Shown here: positions 39,001-46,756 of the stretch, piece after piece
How positions within the stretch are numbered: the first letter of the stretch is position 1
Layout of the letters: every line of letters begins with the position of its first letter
NCBI GenBank assembly: GCA_017522785.1
Contig: JAFWYF010000006.1
Location: 1 to 64,000, forward strand
Direction: 5' to 3'
DNA from: Bacteroidaceae bacterium
GTDB lineage: Bacteria > Bacteroidota > Bacteroidia > Bacteroidales > Bacteroidaceae
DNA length: 64,000 bases
Translations under genes and position numbers: made by a program
Notes under the pieces: model-generated
Database searches by the model: none
The model's input: the letters and a program-made list of their open reading frames with translations, nothing else
What the model was told of the DNA's origin: nothing

Positions 39001-39442
39001 TTACCATTGCTCCAATAAGAGGTTCTTGTGTCTCTGAATCGAAAACCAGTCCGCTTATATTGAAAATCTTGTCAGAGTCCTCTTCTTGTGTATACGATTC
39101 AATGATAATGACTCTGTTGCTCTCGTAACGAATATTAACGTTTTGGTTGCCAATGAGTTCTCCGATAACTTTGTCTATTGGCTTTTTCTTTACATTGATG
39201 CTTGTTGGTTGGTTAATATTCATCAATGTAACATCCTGCATTTTAATTTGTGCTTTTGCCACCTCTGCCACTTTCTCGAGTATTGTACCCAAAGGCTGGT
39301 TGCTTATTCGCAGGGTTATCTGTTCATTTTTCCAATTTTGTGCATCTTGTGCTTGTGTTGTAAAACACCATATGCCAAATGTGAAAAATAATGTAAGAAT
39401 AACCTTGCGGAAAAAGTTAGATGTAGAATAGGCTTTTCCCAT
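36089..39442 (-). CDS. SusC/RagA TonB-dependent transporter with N-terminal STN domain
   Basis: A 1117-residue outer-membrane transporter. After a signal peptide (about 1-31) come a secretin/TonB short N-terminal domain (STN, about 40-115: ITLRISNQPLGTILEKVAEV), a carboxypeptidase-like domain (about 127-213: ISGLVFDSETQEPLIGAMVMI), a plug with the SusC signatures TPLFVLDGFIVP and ESITILKDAAATAVYGSRASNG (about 300-355), and the barrel ending in YTLSMSVIFK. STN-bearing SusC proteins often signal to a FecR-type anti-sigma factor, but no sigma/anti-sigma pair is adjacent. It is the second gene of the operon, between a small secreted protein and SusD. Substrate unknown; peptide is a candidate by analogy with RagAB and the peptide-loaded SusCD complexes of Bacteroides thetaiotaomicron. 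Confidence 0.95.
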   Translation of the reverse strand: MGKAYSTSNFFRKVILTLFFTFGIWCFTTQAQDAQNWKNEQITLRISNQPLGTILEKVAEVAKAQIKMQDVTLMNINQPTSINVKKKPIDKVIGELIGNQNVNIRYESNRVIIIESYTQEEDSDKIFNISGLVFDSETQEPLIGAMVMITNGSDKGSKGTVTDIDGKFSLRLRSKESIRITYMGYEPLSKQILRPEKNLELALKQSSSSIDEVVVTGISKRKESSYTGNYVSVKGAELLKLNPTNILKSLQFFDPSFKVIENNSRGSDPNAEPEFQIRGDQSLGTSASMNSMDLMLDNVSSRPNTPLFVLDGFIVPMSRILDLDPERVESITILKDAAATAVYGSRASNGVVVVETKVAPDGALSVSYNGTMTVEAPDLTDYNMMDAKEKLDTEWRAGMYGPNNALDMNMYNKYMYNILRGVNTYWLSQPLQTAIQHRHSLGVAGGTDVFRYSLDLNAAFQPGVMKGSESRTQGINFGMTYLKERFVMRASINLSQSQGQNSPYGSFSQYTSLNPYYPTTDENGKYQQELDNYRGMIITNPLYNANIGIKDETSNFTIASNLNLEYMIMKNLRVTGQLSYTRGMATTDKFLPSNHTSFVTETDLTRKGSYSKSTGEMTSWSGNFGVNYNFVLNKHLLSVFGNWTINEDGNNYVNLAATGYPDSHMDDFIFGNKMDINPSGTEAKSRSMGLIGQLSYSYDNRYSFDFNISGESSSRYSDHDLVPFWSVGTRWNAHNEKWLQGYVSNLVLRASYGVTGEQNFSPYEAIEFYTYSNTMKPYNSFPVLGAVLAGLNNTELGWAQTHNTSLSLDFGFWKNRINFSLNYYNNITKELLTNYDLAPSTGFSSITMNAGELQNTGFDASLNIIAIQNLRQQFNWTINVNANHNKNKIRKVSDYLRKINEEQLKSAEAPLPIYQEGQSTTTLYAVRSLGIDPVTGNEVYLKRNGEKTFVWDSADKVPIGDTNPDVSGTIHTSINWKDFSCALGFTYKWGGIVYNSTLVEKIENSNIAYNLDRRAGSGRWEKPGDVVRYVKFSTYGANTPASTRFIMDDNEMKLATINVGYRLTSDKFKFLRTANVDVVALNFTTNDICRLSPIRMERGLDYPFARSYTLSMSVIFK

Positions 39443-39481
39443 AAAAAGTTTTTTTATTCAGTTGTTATTTATTTTTTTTAT

Positions 39482-40450
39482 TTACTGTAATATAGAATCG
39501 AGTATCTCTATATATTTCTTCTCTTTATTGTATTTCTCTTTGTACTCTTTATACAATGCGTCGGCTCTCTCAACTTCTTGTCCGTTCATGATAAAGTTGC
39601 GAAGCAGAAAATATAATACACAGTCGCGTTGCTCTGCCGAATAGAATTCTGCTAAATCCTTGTACATATCCTCGAAGCGTGTAGGTGTGTTATATGTGCT
39701 GTTATTTGCTTTTGCATTCTTTTCATTTATGTAGAAACAGTAACGCATCAAAAAACCTACATACTCAGGGTTGCTTAGCGATGTTGCATCGTTACGAGTG
39801 GTGTAACCATCTGTAATATTCCAATAATCACCAATCTCCTGCTCGTTTATAGCCACCTTACGAACACTTTCATACATAACAGGGTACTCTACGAACGACA
39901 TGTAAACCTCTGCTTCAATTTGGGATAGTATGTACTCCCTTGCATCTCCTTGCACTTGTGCCTCGTTTAGTATAGCTGTTGCCTTCTCTAGTAGTATGCG
40001 TGAGTCGGCAATTCTATCTTTTGGTTTAATATCCAATGCTACACAACCAAGCAATTGGCTTTTATAACGCATGTCGCGCTTGAGCATGTCAATTTCCTGC
40101 AAGGCTCTATTATTTCTTACAGCATTTTCATCTCCACTAAACGTTACATCCTGTTGTTTGTTGTTATAGTGAATATCTACATGTATGCTGTCTCCCGGCT
40201 CTAACAGAACTTTGATTTTTCCGTTTATTAGCATACATACAAATTGGTCGGTGTTGAAACCATACAAATGCTCTTCGCCCGGGTTTGTATAAAACTCCTG
40301 TCTAATGTTGGGAGTCTGTACACAATCGAAATATACCATGTCGCCTTTATAGCCGTATATTTGAGCGCTTAAAATTGTTTCTTCTTGTGCTTTAGCAGTG
40401 CCTATGATTGAAAAAACAGCCAATAGGCTAAATAAAATCCTTTTTTTCAT
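39482..40450 (-). CDS. Secreted protein like the TlpA N-terminal half but without thioredoxin domain
   Basis: A 322-residue exported protein (signal peptide ending GTAKAQ, residue 21), first gene of the SusCD operon. The N-terminal region has wording close to the DUF4369-like half of the three TlpA proteins at the far end of the operon (LEPGDSIHVDIHYNN; compare IEPGEINI and EEGDITI). A helical region follows (IADSRILLEKATAILNEAQ; QRDCVLYFLLRNFIMNGQEVERADALYKEY). It stops where a thioredoxin domain would begin and has no CxxC. It may be a truncated or specialised paralogue that binds the same partner without redox activity (inference). It directly follows the operon promoter at 40486-40516. 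Confidence 0.65.
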   Translation of the reverse strand: MKKRILFSLLAVFSIIGTAKAQEETILSAQIYGYKGDMVYFDCVQTPNIRQEFYTNPGEEHLYGFNTDQFVCMLINGKIKVLLEPGDSIHVDIHYNNKQQDVTFSGDENAVRNNRALQEIDMLKRDMRYKSQLLGCVALDIKPKDRIADSRILLEKATAILNEAQVQGDAREYILSQIEAEVYMSFVEYPVMYESVRKVAINEQEIGDYWNITDGYTTRNDATSLSNPEYVGFLMRYCFYINEKNAKANNSTYNTPTRFEDMYKDLAEFYSAEQRDCVLYFLLRNFIMNGQEVERADALYKEYKEKYNKEKKYIEILDSILQ

Positions 40451-40485
40451 AGAAGTTTTATAATATATTATTATGTGTTAGTACG

Positions 40486-40516
40486 CAAAGTTATGCGATT
40501 TGTATAAAAAAACAAA
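40486..40516 (-). promoter_or_regulatory. Promoter of the SusCD/thioredoxin operon
   Basis: On the minus strand TTTG (40513-40516), a 19-nt spacer and TAACTTTG (40486-40493) match the Bacteroidetes consensus fully. Transcription should start near 40480, about 30 nt before the ATG at 40450. A full consensus suggests the operon is read by the housekeeping sigma factor and not by a dedicated ECF sigma. Confidence 0.8.
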
Positions 40517-40728
40517 CCTTTCAATAAAATAAACAAAACTCATTTTAATAAATTATCATTACTTTAAATCTATTTTAATTTTAAAACACTATTCCCTCGT
40601 TAATTTAACTAAAATTAAGAAAAAAGAGTGCTATTGTCAAATATTGGATGTTCTACAATTATATAAAAAATACAAAAAAATTGCATCAAATTTTTTGTAT
40701 TTGTAATTCTTCTTATATAAGTTGGAAA

Positions 40729-41145
40729 CTATTTGTTTAACATGGCTAAGGCCTTGTTTTCCTCCATTTCCATTATTTCACGCTCTCCTTCTCCTTTGTC
40801 GTTTATTCCGCACAGATGCAATATTCCATGTATTATCACTCTATGGAGCTCCTGTTCATAGGGTACACCAAGTTGTTCGCTGTTGCTCTTTACTGTATCT
40901 ACACTTATAAAAATATCACCGTTAATTTTGTTATCTTCGCAATAGTCGAATGTTATAATATCTGTAAAATAGTCGTGTTGCAAATATTCACGATTAACCT
41001 CTAGTATTTTCTCATCGTCGCAGAAAATATATGCAATTTCACCGATGCTTTTTCCGTAACTTGCAGCAACTTTCTTTATCCAAGCCGATGTGTCGCGACG
41101 TTTAATTGCCGGCATTTTAATGTTTTCAGTTTGATATGTAATCAT
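40729..41145 (-). CDS. ybeY: Endoribonuclease YbeY (rRNA maturation)
   Basis: A 138-residue YbeY, a metal-dependent RNase involved in 16S rRNA maturation and ribosome quality control. The signature reads HRVIIHGILHLCGINDKGEGE: the first two zinc histidines (HGILH) are there, but the third His of the common HxxxHxxxxxH pattern is replaced in GINDK. The stretch DYFTDIITFDYCEDNKINGDIFIS matches the family substrate groove. It lies 21 bp after the nucleoside-recognition gene, so the two probably form an operon. No hairpin terminator was seen downstream before the SusCD promoter region. Confidence 0.9.
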   Translation of the reverse strand: MITYQTENIKMPAIKRRDTSAWIKKVAASYGKSIGEIAYIFCDDEKILEVNREYLQHDYFTDIITFDYCEDNKINGDIFISVDTVKSNSEQLGVPYEQELHRVIIHGILHLCGINDKGEGEREIMEMEENKALAMLNK

Positions 41146-41166
41146 ATTTATTTTGTTTTTGGTTTC

Positions 41167-42399
41167 TTATCCAAAGAATATGTATGCAATGGCTATTGCG
41201 GCAACAATACCTGCAAAATCGGCAAACAATCCACAAGTTAAGGCGTGTCGTGTTTTGCGTATTCCAACACTGCCAAAATAGACAGCAATAATATAAAATG
41301 TGGTGTCTGTCGCACCTTGAAACATGCAGGCGAGTCGGCCGGCAAACGAATCGGGTCCGTATGTTTGCATAGCATCTATCATCATACCTCGTGCACCACT
41401 TCCGCTAAGTGGTTTCATTATTGCAGTGGGTAATGCACCAACACAGTTGGAGTCTCCACCACATGCTTCGATGCACCAAGCAATACTGTTAATGAGCACA
41501 TCCATCCCACCCGATGCGCGAAACACTCCTACTGCAACCAAAATGGCAACCAGATAGGGAATAATTCTAACAGCGGTAGTAAAACCATCTTTCGCCCCTT
41601 CTATAAATGTCTCATACACATTTATCTTATGATGAATACCGGAAATTATGAATAAAATGATAATTCCGAATAGCATCACATTTGCCAGAGTTGTCGAGAA
41701 TACTTCCACTTGTATGCGCGATAATTGTGCTACACCCCATGTTCCAGCTGTAATGAATAGGCACACACCAAGCAGAAACAATAACATAGTTCTATTAAAA
41801 AGATTAATTCGTTGATAGATGCTTGTTATTATAAGTCCTGCAATGGTAGATATAGTTGTTGCAAGCAAAATAGGGATGAATACGTCTGTAGGTTGTGCCG
41901 CGCCCATTTGTGTTCGATACAACAATATACTCATTGGAATAAGCGTTAATCCCGATGTGTTCAACACAAGAAACATAATCATGGGGTTTGTGGCTGTATC
42001 CTTTTGTCTGTTTAGTTCTTGAAGCTCCTGCATCGCTTTTAATCCCATTGGAGTAGCGGCATTGTCTAACCCTAACATGTTTGCCGAAAAATTCATGAAC
42101 ATTGTTCCTGTTACAGGGTGTCCCTTAGGTATATCAGGAAATACTCTGCAAAATATTGGAGAGAGCAATTTAGCCAACCAGTTGACAAGCCCTCCTTTTT
42201 CGCCAATTTTCATTAATCCCATCCACAACGATAGGACACCTGTCAATCCAAGTGAAATTTCAAATGCACTCTTTGCTGTTGAGAATGTTGAATTCATTAT
42301 GGCAGGAAACACATCTGTGTCGCCAAGAAATATCAGTTTGCATAATGCAATAGCAAAAGCAAGAATGAAGAATGCTATCCAAATATAGTTAAGTACCAT
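41167..42399 (-). CDS. Nucleoside-recognition (Gate) domain membrane protein, SpmA/SpmB-like fusion
   Basis: A 410-residue inner-membrane protein with about ten hydrophobic segments and two Gate (nucleoside recognition) domains. The first half (about 45-200) resembles SpmA: TGVLSLWMGLMKIGEKGGLVNWLAKLLSPIFCRVFPDIP, then MFMNFSANMLGLDNAATPMGLKAM. The second (about 265-405) resembles SpmB: GFTTAVRIIPYLVAILVAVGVFRASGGMD, then PLSGSGARGMMIDAMQTYGPDSFAG and FQGATDTTFYIIAVYFGSVGIRKTRHAL. Spore maturation proteins are named from Bacillus, but this organism need not sporulate; the fused form is common in Bacteroidetes. Transport substrate unknown. It precedes ybeY by 21 bp. Confidence 0.85.
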   Translation of the reverse strand: MVLNYIWIAFFILAFAIALCKLIFLGDTDVFPAIMNSTFSTAKSAFEISLGLTGVLSLWMGLMKIGEKGGLVNWLAKLLSPIFCRVFPDIPKGHPVTGTMFMNFSANMLGLDNAATPMGLKAMQELQELNRQKDTATNPMIMFLVLNTSGLTLIPMSILLYRTQMGAAQPTDVFIPILLATTISTIAGLIITSIYQRINLFNRTMLLFLLGVCLFITAGTWGVAQLSRIQVEVFSTTLANVMLFGIIILFIISGIHHKINVYETFIEGAKDGFTTAVRIIPYLVAILVAVGVFRASGGMDVLINSIAWCIEACGGDSNCVGALPTAIMKPLSGSGARGMMIDAMQTYGPDSFAGRLACMFQGATDTTFYIIAVYFGSVGIRKTRHALTCGLFADFAGIVAAIAIAYIFFG

Positions 42400-42442
42400 T
42401 TATTCTTATGTTTTTTGCCTGTGTGGTGCTAATGAGCAAATA

Positions 42443-42450
42443 CAAAGTTA
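42443..42450 (-). promoter_or_regulatory. -7 box upstream of the Gate-domain gene
   Basis: TAACTTTG on the minus strand, 44 bp upstream of the ATG at 42399. The best TTTG upstream is 26 nt away, longer than the usual spacer, so only the -7 element is convincing. Confidence 0.4.
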
Positions 42451-42610
42451 TGCATATTTATCGACATAAATTTAAACAAATAGCAGAAACTCAATAAAAA
42501 AATGAAAATCTATTAAATTATCGTCTGTTCCAATTATGGCTATATGCTATAATCTTGTTTTGAATTAAACTCTAAAAACAATGGAAACTGCCAGCTTTTT
42601 TATGTGAATA

Positions 42611-42643
42611 TTTGGGCTACTCACATTTTTTACACTATCTTCG
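42611..42643 (+). promoter_or_regulatory. Promoter of ruvB
   Basis: TTTG (42611-42614), a 21-nt spacer and TATCTTCG (42636-42643). Transcription would start near 42650, so translation must start at the ATG at 42663 and not at the upstream ATG at 42612. Confidence 0.65.
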
Positions 42644-42662
42644 CAAAACAAACAGTAAATTT

Positions 42663-43679
42663 ATGAACGCAGAATTTGATATTCGCGGAAAACATAGCGA
42701 CAAAGAGTTTGAAAATGCGTTGCGTCCGCTTGCTTTTCACGACTTTAGTGGTCAGGATAAAATTGTAAGTAACCTGCGTATCTTTGTGCAAGCCGCTAAA
42801 ATGCGTGGCGAGTCGCTCGACCATGTGCTTTTGCATGGGCCTCCGGGTTTGGGAAAGACAACACTTAGCAACATTATAGCCAATGAGTTAGGTGTAGGCT
42901 TTAAGGTTACATCGGGTCCTGTTTTGGATAAACCCGGCGATTTGGCAGGTATACTTACCTCTCTTGAACCAAACGATGTTTTGTTCATCGACGAAATACA
43001 TCGTCTCTCTCCCATTGTCGAGGAGTATCTCTATTCGGCAATGGAAGATTATCGTATAGATATTCTAATAGACAAGGGGCCTTCGGCTCGTTCCATACAA
43101 ATAGATTTAAGTCCATTCACCCTTATTGGTGCAACAACACGAAGTGGCTTGCTAACAGCTCCGTTACGTGCGCGATTTGGTATAAACATGCACCTTGAAT
43201 ATTACGATAGTAAAACGTTGGCGGGTATAATTGCTCGTTCGGCTCAAATATTAAAGGTTTCCTACGACGAGGAGGCGACATACGAAATAGCACGTCGAAG
43301 TCGAGGTACTCCTCGTATAGCCAATGCTCTATTACGCCGTGTACGCGATTTTGCACAGGTTATGGGCAATGGGCACATCACAAATTCTATTGCAAAATTA
43401 GCACTGGAGGCATTGAATATCGACCGCTATGGTCTGGATGAAATAGATAACAAAATACTTTGCACCATCATCGATAAATTTAAAGGTGGCCCTGTTGGTA
43501 TTGGAACTATTGCTACTGCATTGAGTGAAGATGCAGGAACCATAGAAGAGGTGTATGAGCCCTATCTCATAAAAGAGGGTTTCTTAAAACGTACTCCACG
43601 CGGTCGTGAGGTTACAGAGCTTGCATATAAGCATTTGGGTAGGAGTAAATTCGGTATGAACGAGGGAACACTATTTTGA
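42663..43679 (+). CDS. ruvB: Holliday junction branch migration helicase RuvB
   Basis: RuvB is the hexameric AAA+ motor that, with RuvA, moves Holliday junctions in recombinational repair. From the ATG at 42663 it has 338 residues, the usual length; a longer frame from 42612 would begin inside the promoter. Walker A is GPPGLGKTT (59-67), Walker B LFIDEIH, followed by [16 protein letters not shown], the sensor region [20 protein letters not shown] and a C-terminal winged helix ending [17 protein letters not shown]. All key residues look intact. The flippase gene follows after 22 bp, likely in the same transcript. Confidence 0.97.
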   Translation: MNAEFDIRGKHSDKEFENALRPLAFHDFSGQDKIVSNLRIFVQAAKMRGESLDHVLLHGPPGLGKTTLSNIIANELGVGFKVTSGPVLDKPGDLAGILTSLEPNDVLFIDEIHRLSPIVEEYLYSAMEDYRIDILIDKGPSARSIQIDLSPFTLIGATTRSGLLTAPLRARFGINMHLEYYDSKTLAGIIARSAQILKVSYDEEATYEIARRSRGTPRIANALLRRVRDFAQVMGNGHITNSIAKLALEALNIDRYGLDEIDNKILCTIIDKFKGGPVGIGTIATALSEDAGTIEEVYEPYLIKEGFLKRTPRGREVTELAYKHLGRSKFGMNEGTLF

Positions 43680-43701
43680 ATGAGCAAATAAACAATAGGC
43701 T

Positions 43702-45189
43702 ATGTCGAAATTGAAATCACTGCTTAAAGATACTGTTATATATGGAATGAGCAGTATTGTGGGGCGTTTCCTTAATTATCTGCTTGTGCCGTTATATTCC
43801 TATAATATGACTGCAGAGTCCGGTAATTATGGAATAGTTACCAATGTCTATGCATGGACTGCGCTGTTATTGGTGCTACTTACTTTTGGTTTCGAAACCA
43901 CCTTTTTCCGCTTCGCAAGCAAAGAAGGGGCAAATGTCTCCAAAGTGTTCTCAATGTCGATGCAGGTAATAGGTGCTTTATCTTTACTCTTTTTGGCTTC
44001 GGTGTTTATGTTCCTTCCACAGGTGGCTTCGGCATTGGAGTACGATGCGCATCCCGAATTTGTTGCTATCATGGCAATTGTTGTGGTGCAAGATGCATTG
44101 CAGGCTACACCGTTCGGTCTTTTACGCTATCAAAAGCGTGCATATAAATTTGCAGGCCTTAAATTGTTGAATATAATAACCAATATACTGCTTAATCTAT
44201 TTGTATTTCTTGTGTTGCCGCAATTGGCAATCGAATATCCCGAAACAATGGGTCGTTTTTACGAGCCCGATAATCAAGCATACTACATATTCCTTATAAA
44301 TCTTCTGTGCACATCGTTTATATCGTTCTTCTTAATACCCGAAATGAAATTGTTTCGTTTTACGGGCGATATATCCCTGCTCAAAAGTATGCTTTCCTAT
44401 TCATGGCCTCTTTTGTTGCTAGGTTTGGCGGGTATTTTGAATTTGCATGCCGATAAAATAATGTATCCATGGCTGGTGCCGGGACAACAAGGGCGCACAG
44501 AACTAAGTATATATGGAGCTGTTGTAAAAGTTGCGGCAATAATGGCAATGCTCATGCAGGCTTTTCGTTATGCCTATGAACCATTTGTCTTTGGAAACAG
44601 CACAAGTAAAGATAGCAAAACCTTGTATGCTCAGGCAATGAAATATTTTATAATCGTTGCACTATTGGCGTTTCTATCAGTAATGTTTTATATGGATATT
44701 CTACGCTATCTGATAGCTCCCGGATATTGGTCGGGAATAAAAGTTATACCACTTGTGATGGCTGCCGAAATATTCATGGGAATATATTTTAATCTGTCGT
44801 TTTGGTATAAACTTAACGATGAAACATACTGGGGTGCAATATTTTCTTTTGTTGGTTGTGCTGTTTTATTTGCAGTAAACATATTATTTGTTCCGCGTTA
44901 TGGATATATGGCCTGCGGATGGGCCTCTTTAGCCGGTTATTTTACAGCGATGCTTCTATCCTATCTTGTTGGAGCAAAACGTAATCCGATAAACTATGAC
45001 ATAAAAGGTATTGCAGGCTATGTGTCGTTGGCAACTATTCTCTATGTAATATCCTCGTTTTTGCCCTTTACCAATATATGGGTTAAAATGGTTTGTAACA
45101 CTCTTCTTCTTCTTATCTTTGTGGCCTATTTTGTTAAGAAAGACTTACCTTTAAAACAGATTCCCTTACTCAATCGTTTATTCAGATAA
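43702..45189 (+). CDS. Polysaccharide flippase (MOP superfamily, Wzx-like)
   Basis: A 495-residue membrane protein with about 14 hydrophobic segments, typical of the lipid-linked oligosaccharide flippases in the MOP superfamily. The first segment carries KDTVIYGMSSIVGRFLNYLLVPLYS, characteristic of the group; paired helices with charged loops run through the rest (YSWPLLLLGLAGILNLHADKIMYPWLVPG; GYMACGWASLAGYFTAMLLSYLVG). It follows ruvB by 22 bp and precedes the DUF389 gene by 9 bp. A flippase directly after ruvB or metG is common in Bacteroidales. It may serve the glycosyltransferase genes at 55739-63800 or another glycan pathway; the cargo is unknown. Confidence 0.85.
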   Translation: MSKLKSLLKDTVIYGMSSIVGRFLNYLLVPLYSYNMTAESGNYGIVTNVYAWTALLLVLLTFGFETTFFRFASKEGANVSKVFSMSMQVIGALSLLFLASVFMFLPQVASALEYDAHPEFVAIMAIVVVQDALQATPFGLLRYQKRAYKFAGLKLLNIITNILLNLFVFLVLPQLAIEYPETMGRFYEPDNQAYYIFLINLLCTSFISFFLIPEMKLFRFTGDISLLKSMLSYSWPLLLLGLAGILNLHADKIMYPWLVPGQQGRTELSIYGAVVKVAAIMAMLMQAFRYAYEPFVFGNSTSKDSKTLYAQAMKYFIIVALLAFLSVMFYMDILRYLIAPGYWSGIKVIPLVMAAEIFMGIYFNLSFWYKLNDETYWGAIFSFVGCAVLFAVNILFVPRYGYMACGWASLAGYFTAMLLSYLVGAKRNPINYDIKGIAGYVSLATILYVISSFLPFTNIWVKMVCNTLLLLIFVAYFVKKDLPLKQIPLLNRLFR

Positions 45190-45198
45190 ACGTTTGAA

Positions 45199-46548
45199 AT
45201 GAATATTCTTGGTACAATCTTTAGACGATTACTTGAACATCTTAATATTGTTCGCGACAAAGAGAGTGAGCAGGCTGTAATAGATAACGTGCGTAGGGCT
45301 GTAGAGTTTCGTGGAGTAAATCTTTGGATACTTATATTTGCTGTAATAATAGCTTCTATCGGTCTCAATATCGATTCAACACCAATAATAATAGGTGCAA
45401 TGCTCATTTCTCCACTTATGGGGCCTATAATCGGTGCCGGCTTGGCTGTTGGCATAAATGATATGGAACTAATGAAACGTTCCATTAGGAATTTGTTTGT
45501 GGCGGCTCTGTTTGCTGTTGTTGCTGCTACAATGTACTTTTTAATTTCGCCTTTGAACGAGGCTCAGTCGGAACTGCTTGCTCGCACTTCACCCACGTTG
45601 TATGATGTTTTCATTGCTTTCATTGGTGGTGTTGCCGGTTTTTTGGCTCTCAGTACAACCGGAAATCATATTCAGGTTATAATAGGTGTTGCTATATCTA
45701 CTGCACTCATGCCTCCTTTGTGTACTGTGGGCTTTGGAGTTGCTACGGGAAATTGGCTCTATGCATTAGGTGCGTTTTATCTTTTTTTTATAAATTCGGT
45801 GTTCATTGCTATTGCTACATTCATCAGTGTTCGTTTTTTTAAGTTTTCTCAAAAGAATTTTGCAGATAAAGATTATGAAAGAAAGGTGAGACGGACACTT
45901 ATAGCTCTTTCAATATTAACTTTATGTCCATCGCTTTTCCTTACATATAATATTGTCCGCAAAACCATATATCTGCAAAATGCCGACAGGTTTGTGGCAC
46001 AGGAACTTAATTTCCCCGGAACGCAAATTATCGATAAACAAATAAATTATGCTACTCGAACCATTCAAACCGTGTTCATTGGCAACTATATTCCTAAAAT
46101 GCTGGTTGAGAACGTAGAAAAACGCTTGCCTGAATATCACCTTGAAAACACCAAATTGTCTATTTTACAGGATGGTTTTAGTCGCGATAGTGTTATGCTG
46201 ACATCGTTGCGTGGAGATATAGTGCAGGATTTGTATCAAAAAAACGAAATATATACTCAGTTTTTGCAACGCAAAATAGATAGTTTGGAGAATTATATAA
46301 CCGTAATTAATCGTTATAAAAGACTCGATTCATTGGTGTTTAATGAGTCGCGCGCTTTATTTCCTCATATCAACAGTATCTCTTTAGGCTATTTATGGGA
46401 AAACAGTGAAAATGGTGATTCTGCATATACTTTTGCTAGAGTATCGTCGAGTAATGGCTTTAATGAAAATGAACATAAACGCTTTAGTGAGTGGTTACGT
46501 TTGAGAGTGGAGGAGCCAAAAATGCAGATAGAATTTTTAGGAAATTAA
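45199..46548 (+). CDS. DUF389 family membrane protein
   Basis: A 449-residue protein. A short cytosolic N-terminus (about 1-45) is followed by six hydrophobic segments (about 48-240) carrying the DUF389 motif INIDSTPIIIGAMLISPLMGPIIGAGLAVG-like stretch and FIGGVAGFLALSTTGNHIQVIIGVAISTALMPPLCTVG. The last 190 residues are soluble, with a repeated alpha/beta pattern (about 260-449) resembling the periplasmic BON-like tails seen in some relatives. The family is widespread and of unknown function. It lies 9 bp after the flippase gene and is the last gene of that run. Confidence 0.82.
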   Translation: MNILGTIFRRLLEHLNIVRDKESEQAVIDNVRRAVEFRGVNLWILIFAVIIASIGLNIDSTPIIIGAMLISPLMGPIIGAGLAVGINDMELMKRSIRNLFVAALFAVVAATMYFLISPLNEAQSELLARTSPTLYDVFIAFIGGVAGFLALSTTGNHIQVIIGVAISTALMPPLCTVGFGVATGNWLYALGAFYLFFINSVFIAIATFISVRFFKFSQKNFADKDYERKVRRTLIALSILTLCPSLFLTYNIVRKTIYLQNADRFVAQELNFPGTQIIDKQINYATRTIQTVFIGNYIPKMLVENVEKRLPEYHLENTKLSILQDGFSRDSVMLTSLRGDIVQDLYQKNEIYTQFLQRKIDSLENYITVINRYKRLDSLVFNESRALFPHINSISLGYLWENSENGDSAYTFARVSSSNGFNENEHKRFSEWLRLRVEEPKMQIEFLGN

Positions 46549-46678
46549 TTTTATATATAAAAATGAAACTTTTATAATTATTCCTGTGAGTTTGTCCTTT
46601 TTTGTTGCAATAGTTTGTTTATTTTGGATTTTAAAAATGGTAAATCATTGGTTTTTGGTAAAATAATATAAAAAACAT

Positions 46679-46708
46679 TTTGTATTATCATTTTTTTTTG
46701 TACCTTTG
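46679..46708 (+). promoter_or_regulatory. Promoter of the AAVREAAPK repeat protein gene
   Basis: TTTG (46679-46682), an 18-nt spacer and TACCTTTG (46701-46708) match the consensus. Transcription should start near 46715, leaving a leader of about 42 nt, A/T-rich, before the ATG at 46757. This rules out the upstream ATG at 46706. Confidence 0.75.
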
Positions 46709-46756
46709 CGCCTCGTTTTGAGAAGGATAATTTTTTTATTTAAAATTTCAAAAAAA

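Noticed and set aside
41167-42399. Spore maturation similarity as evidence of sporulation
   Set aside because: SpmA/SpmB-like Gate proteins occur in many non-spore-formers, and nothing else in the window points to spores.
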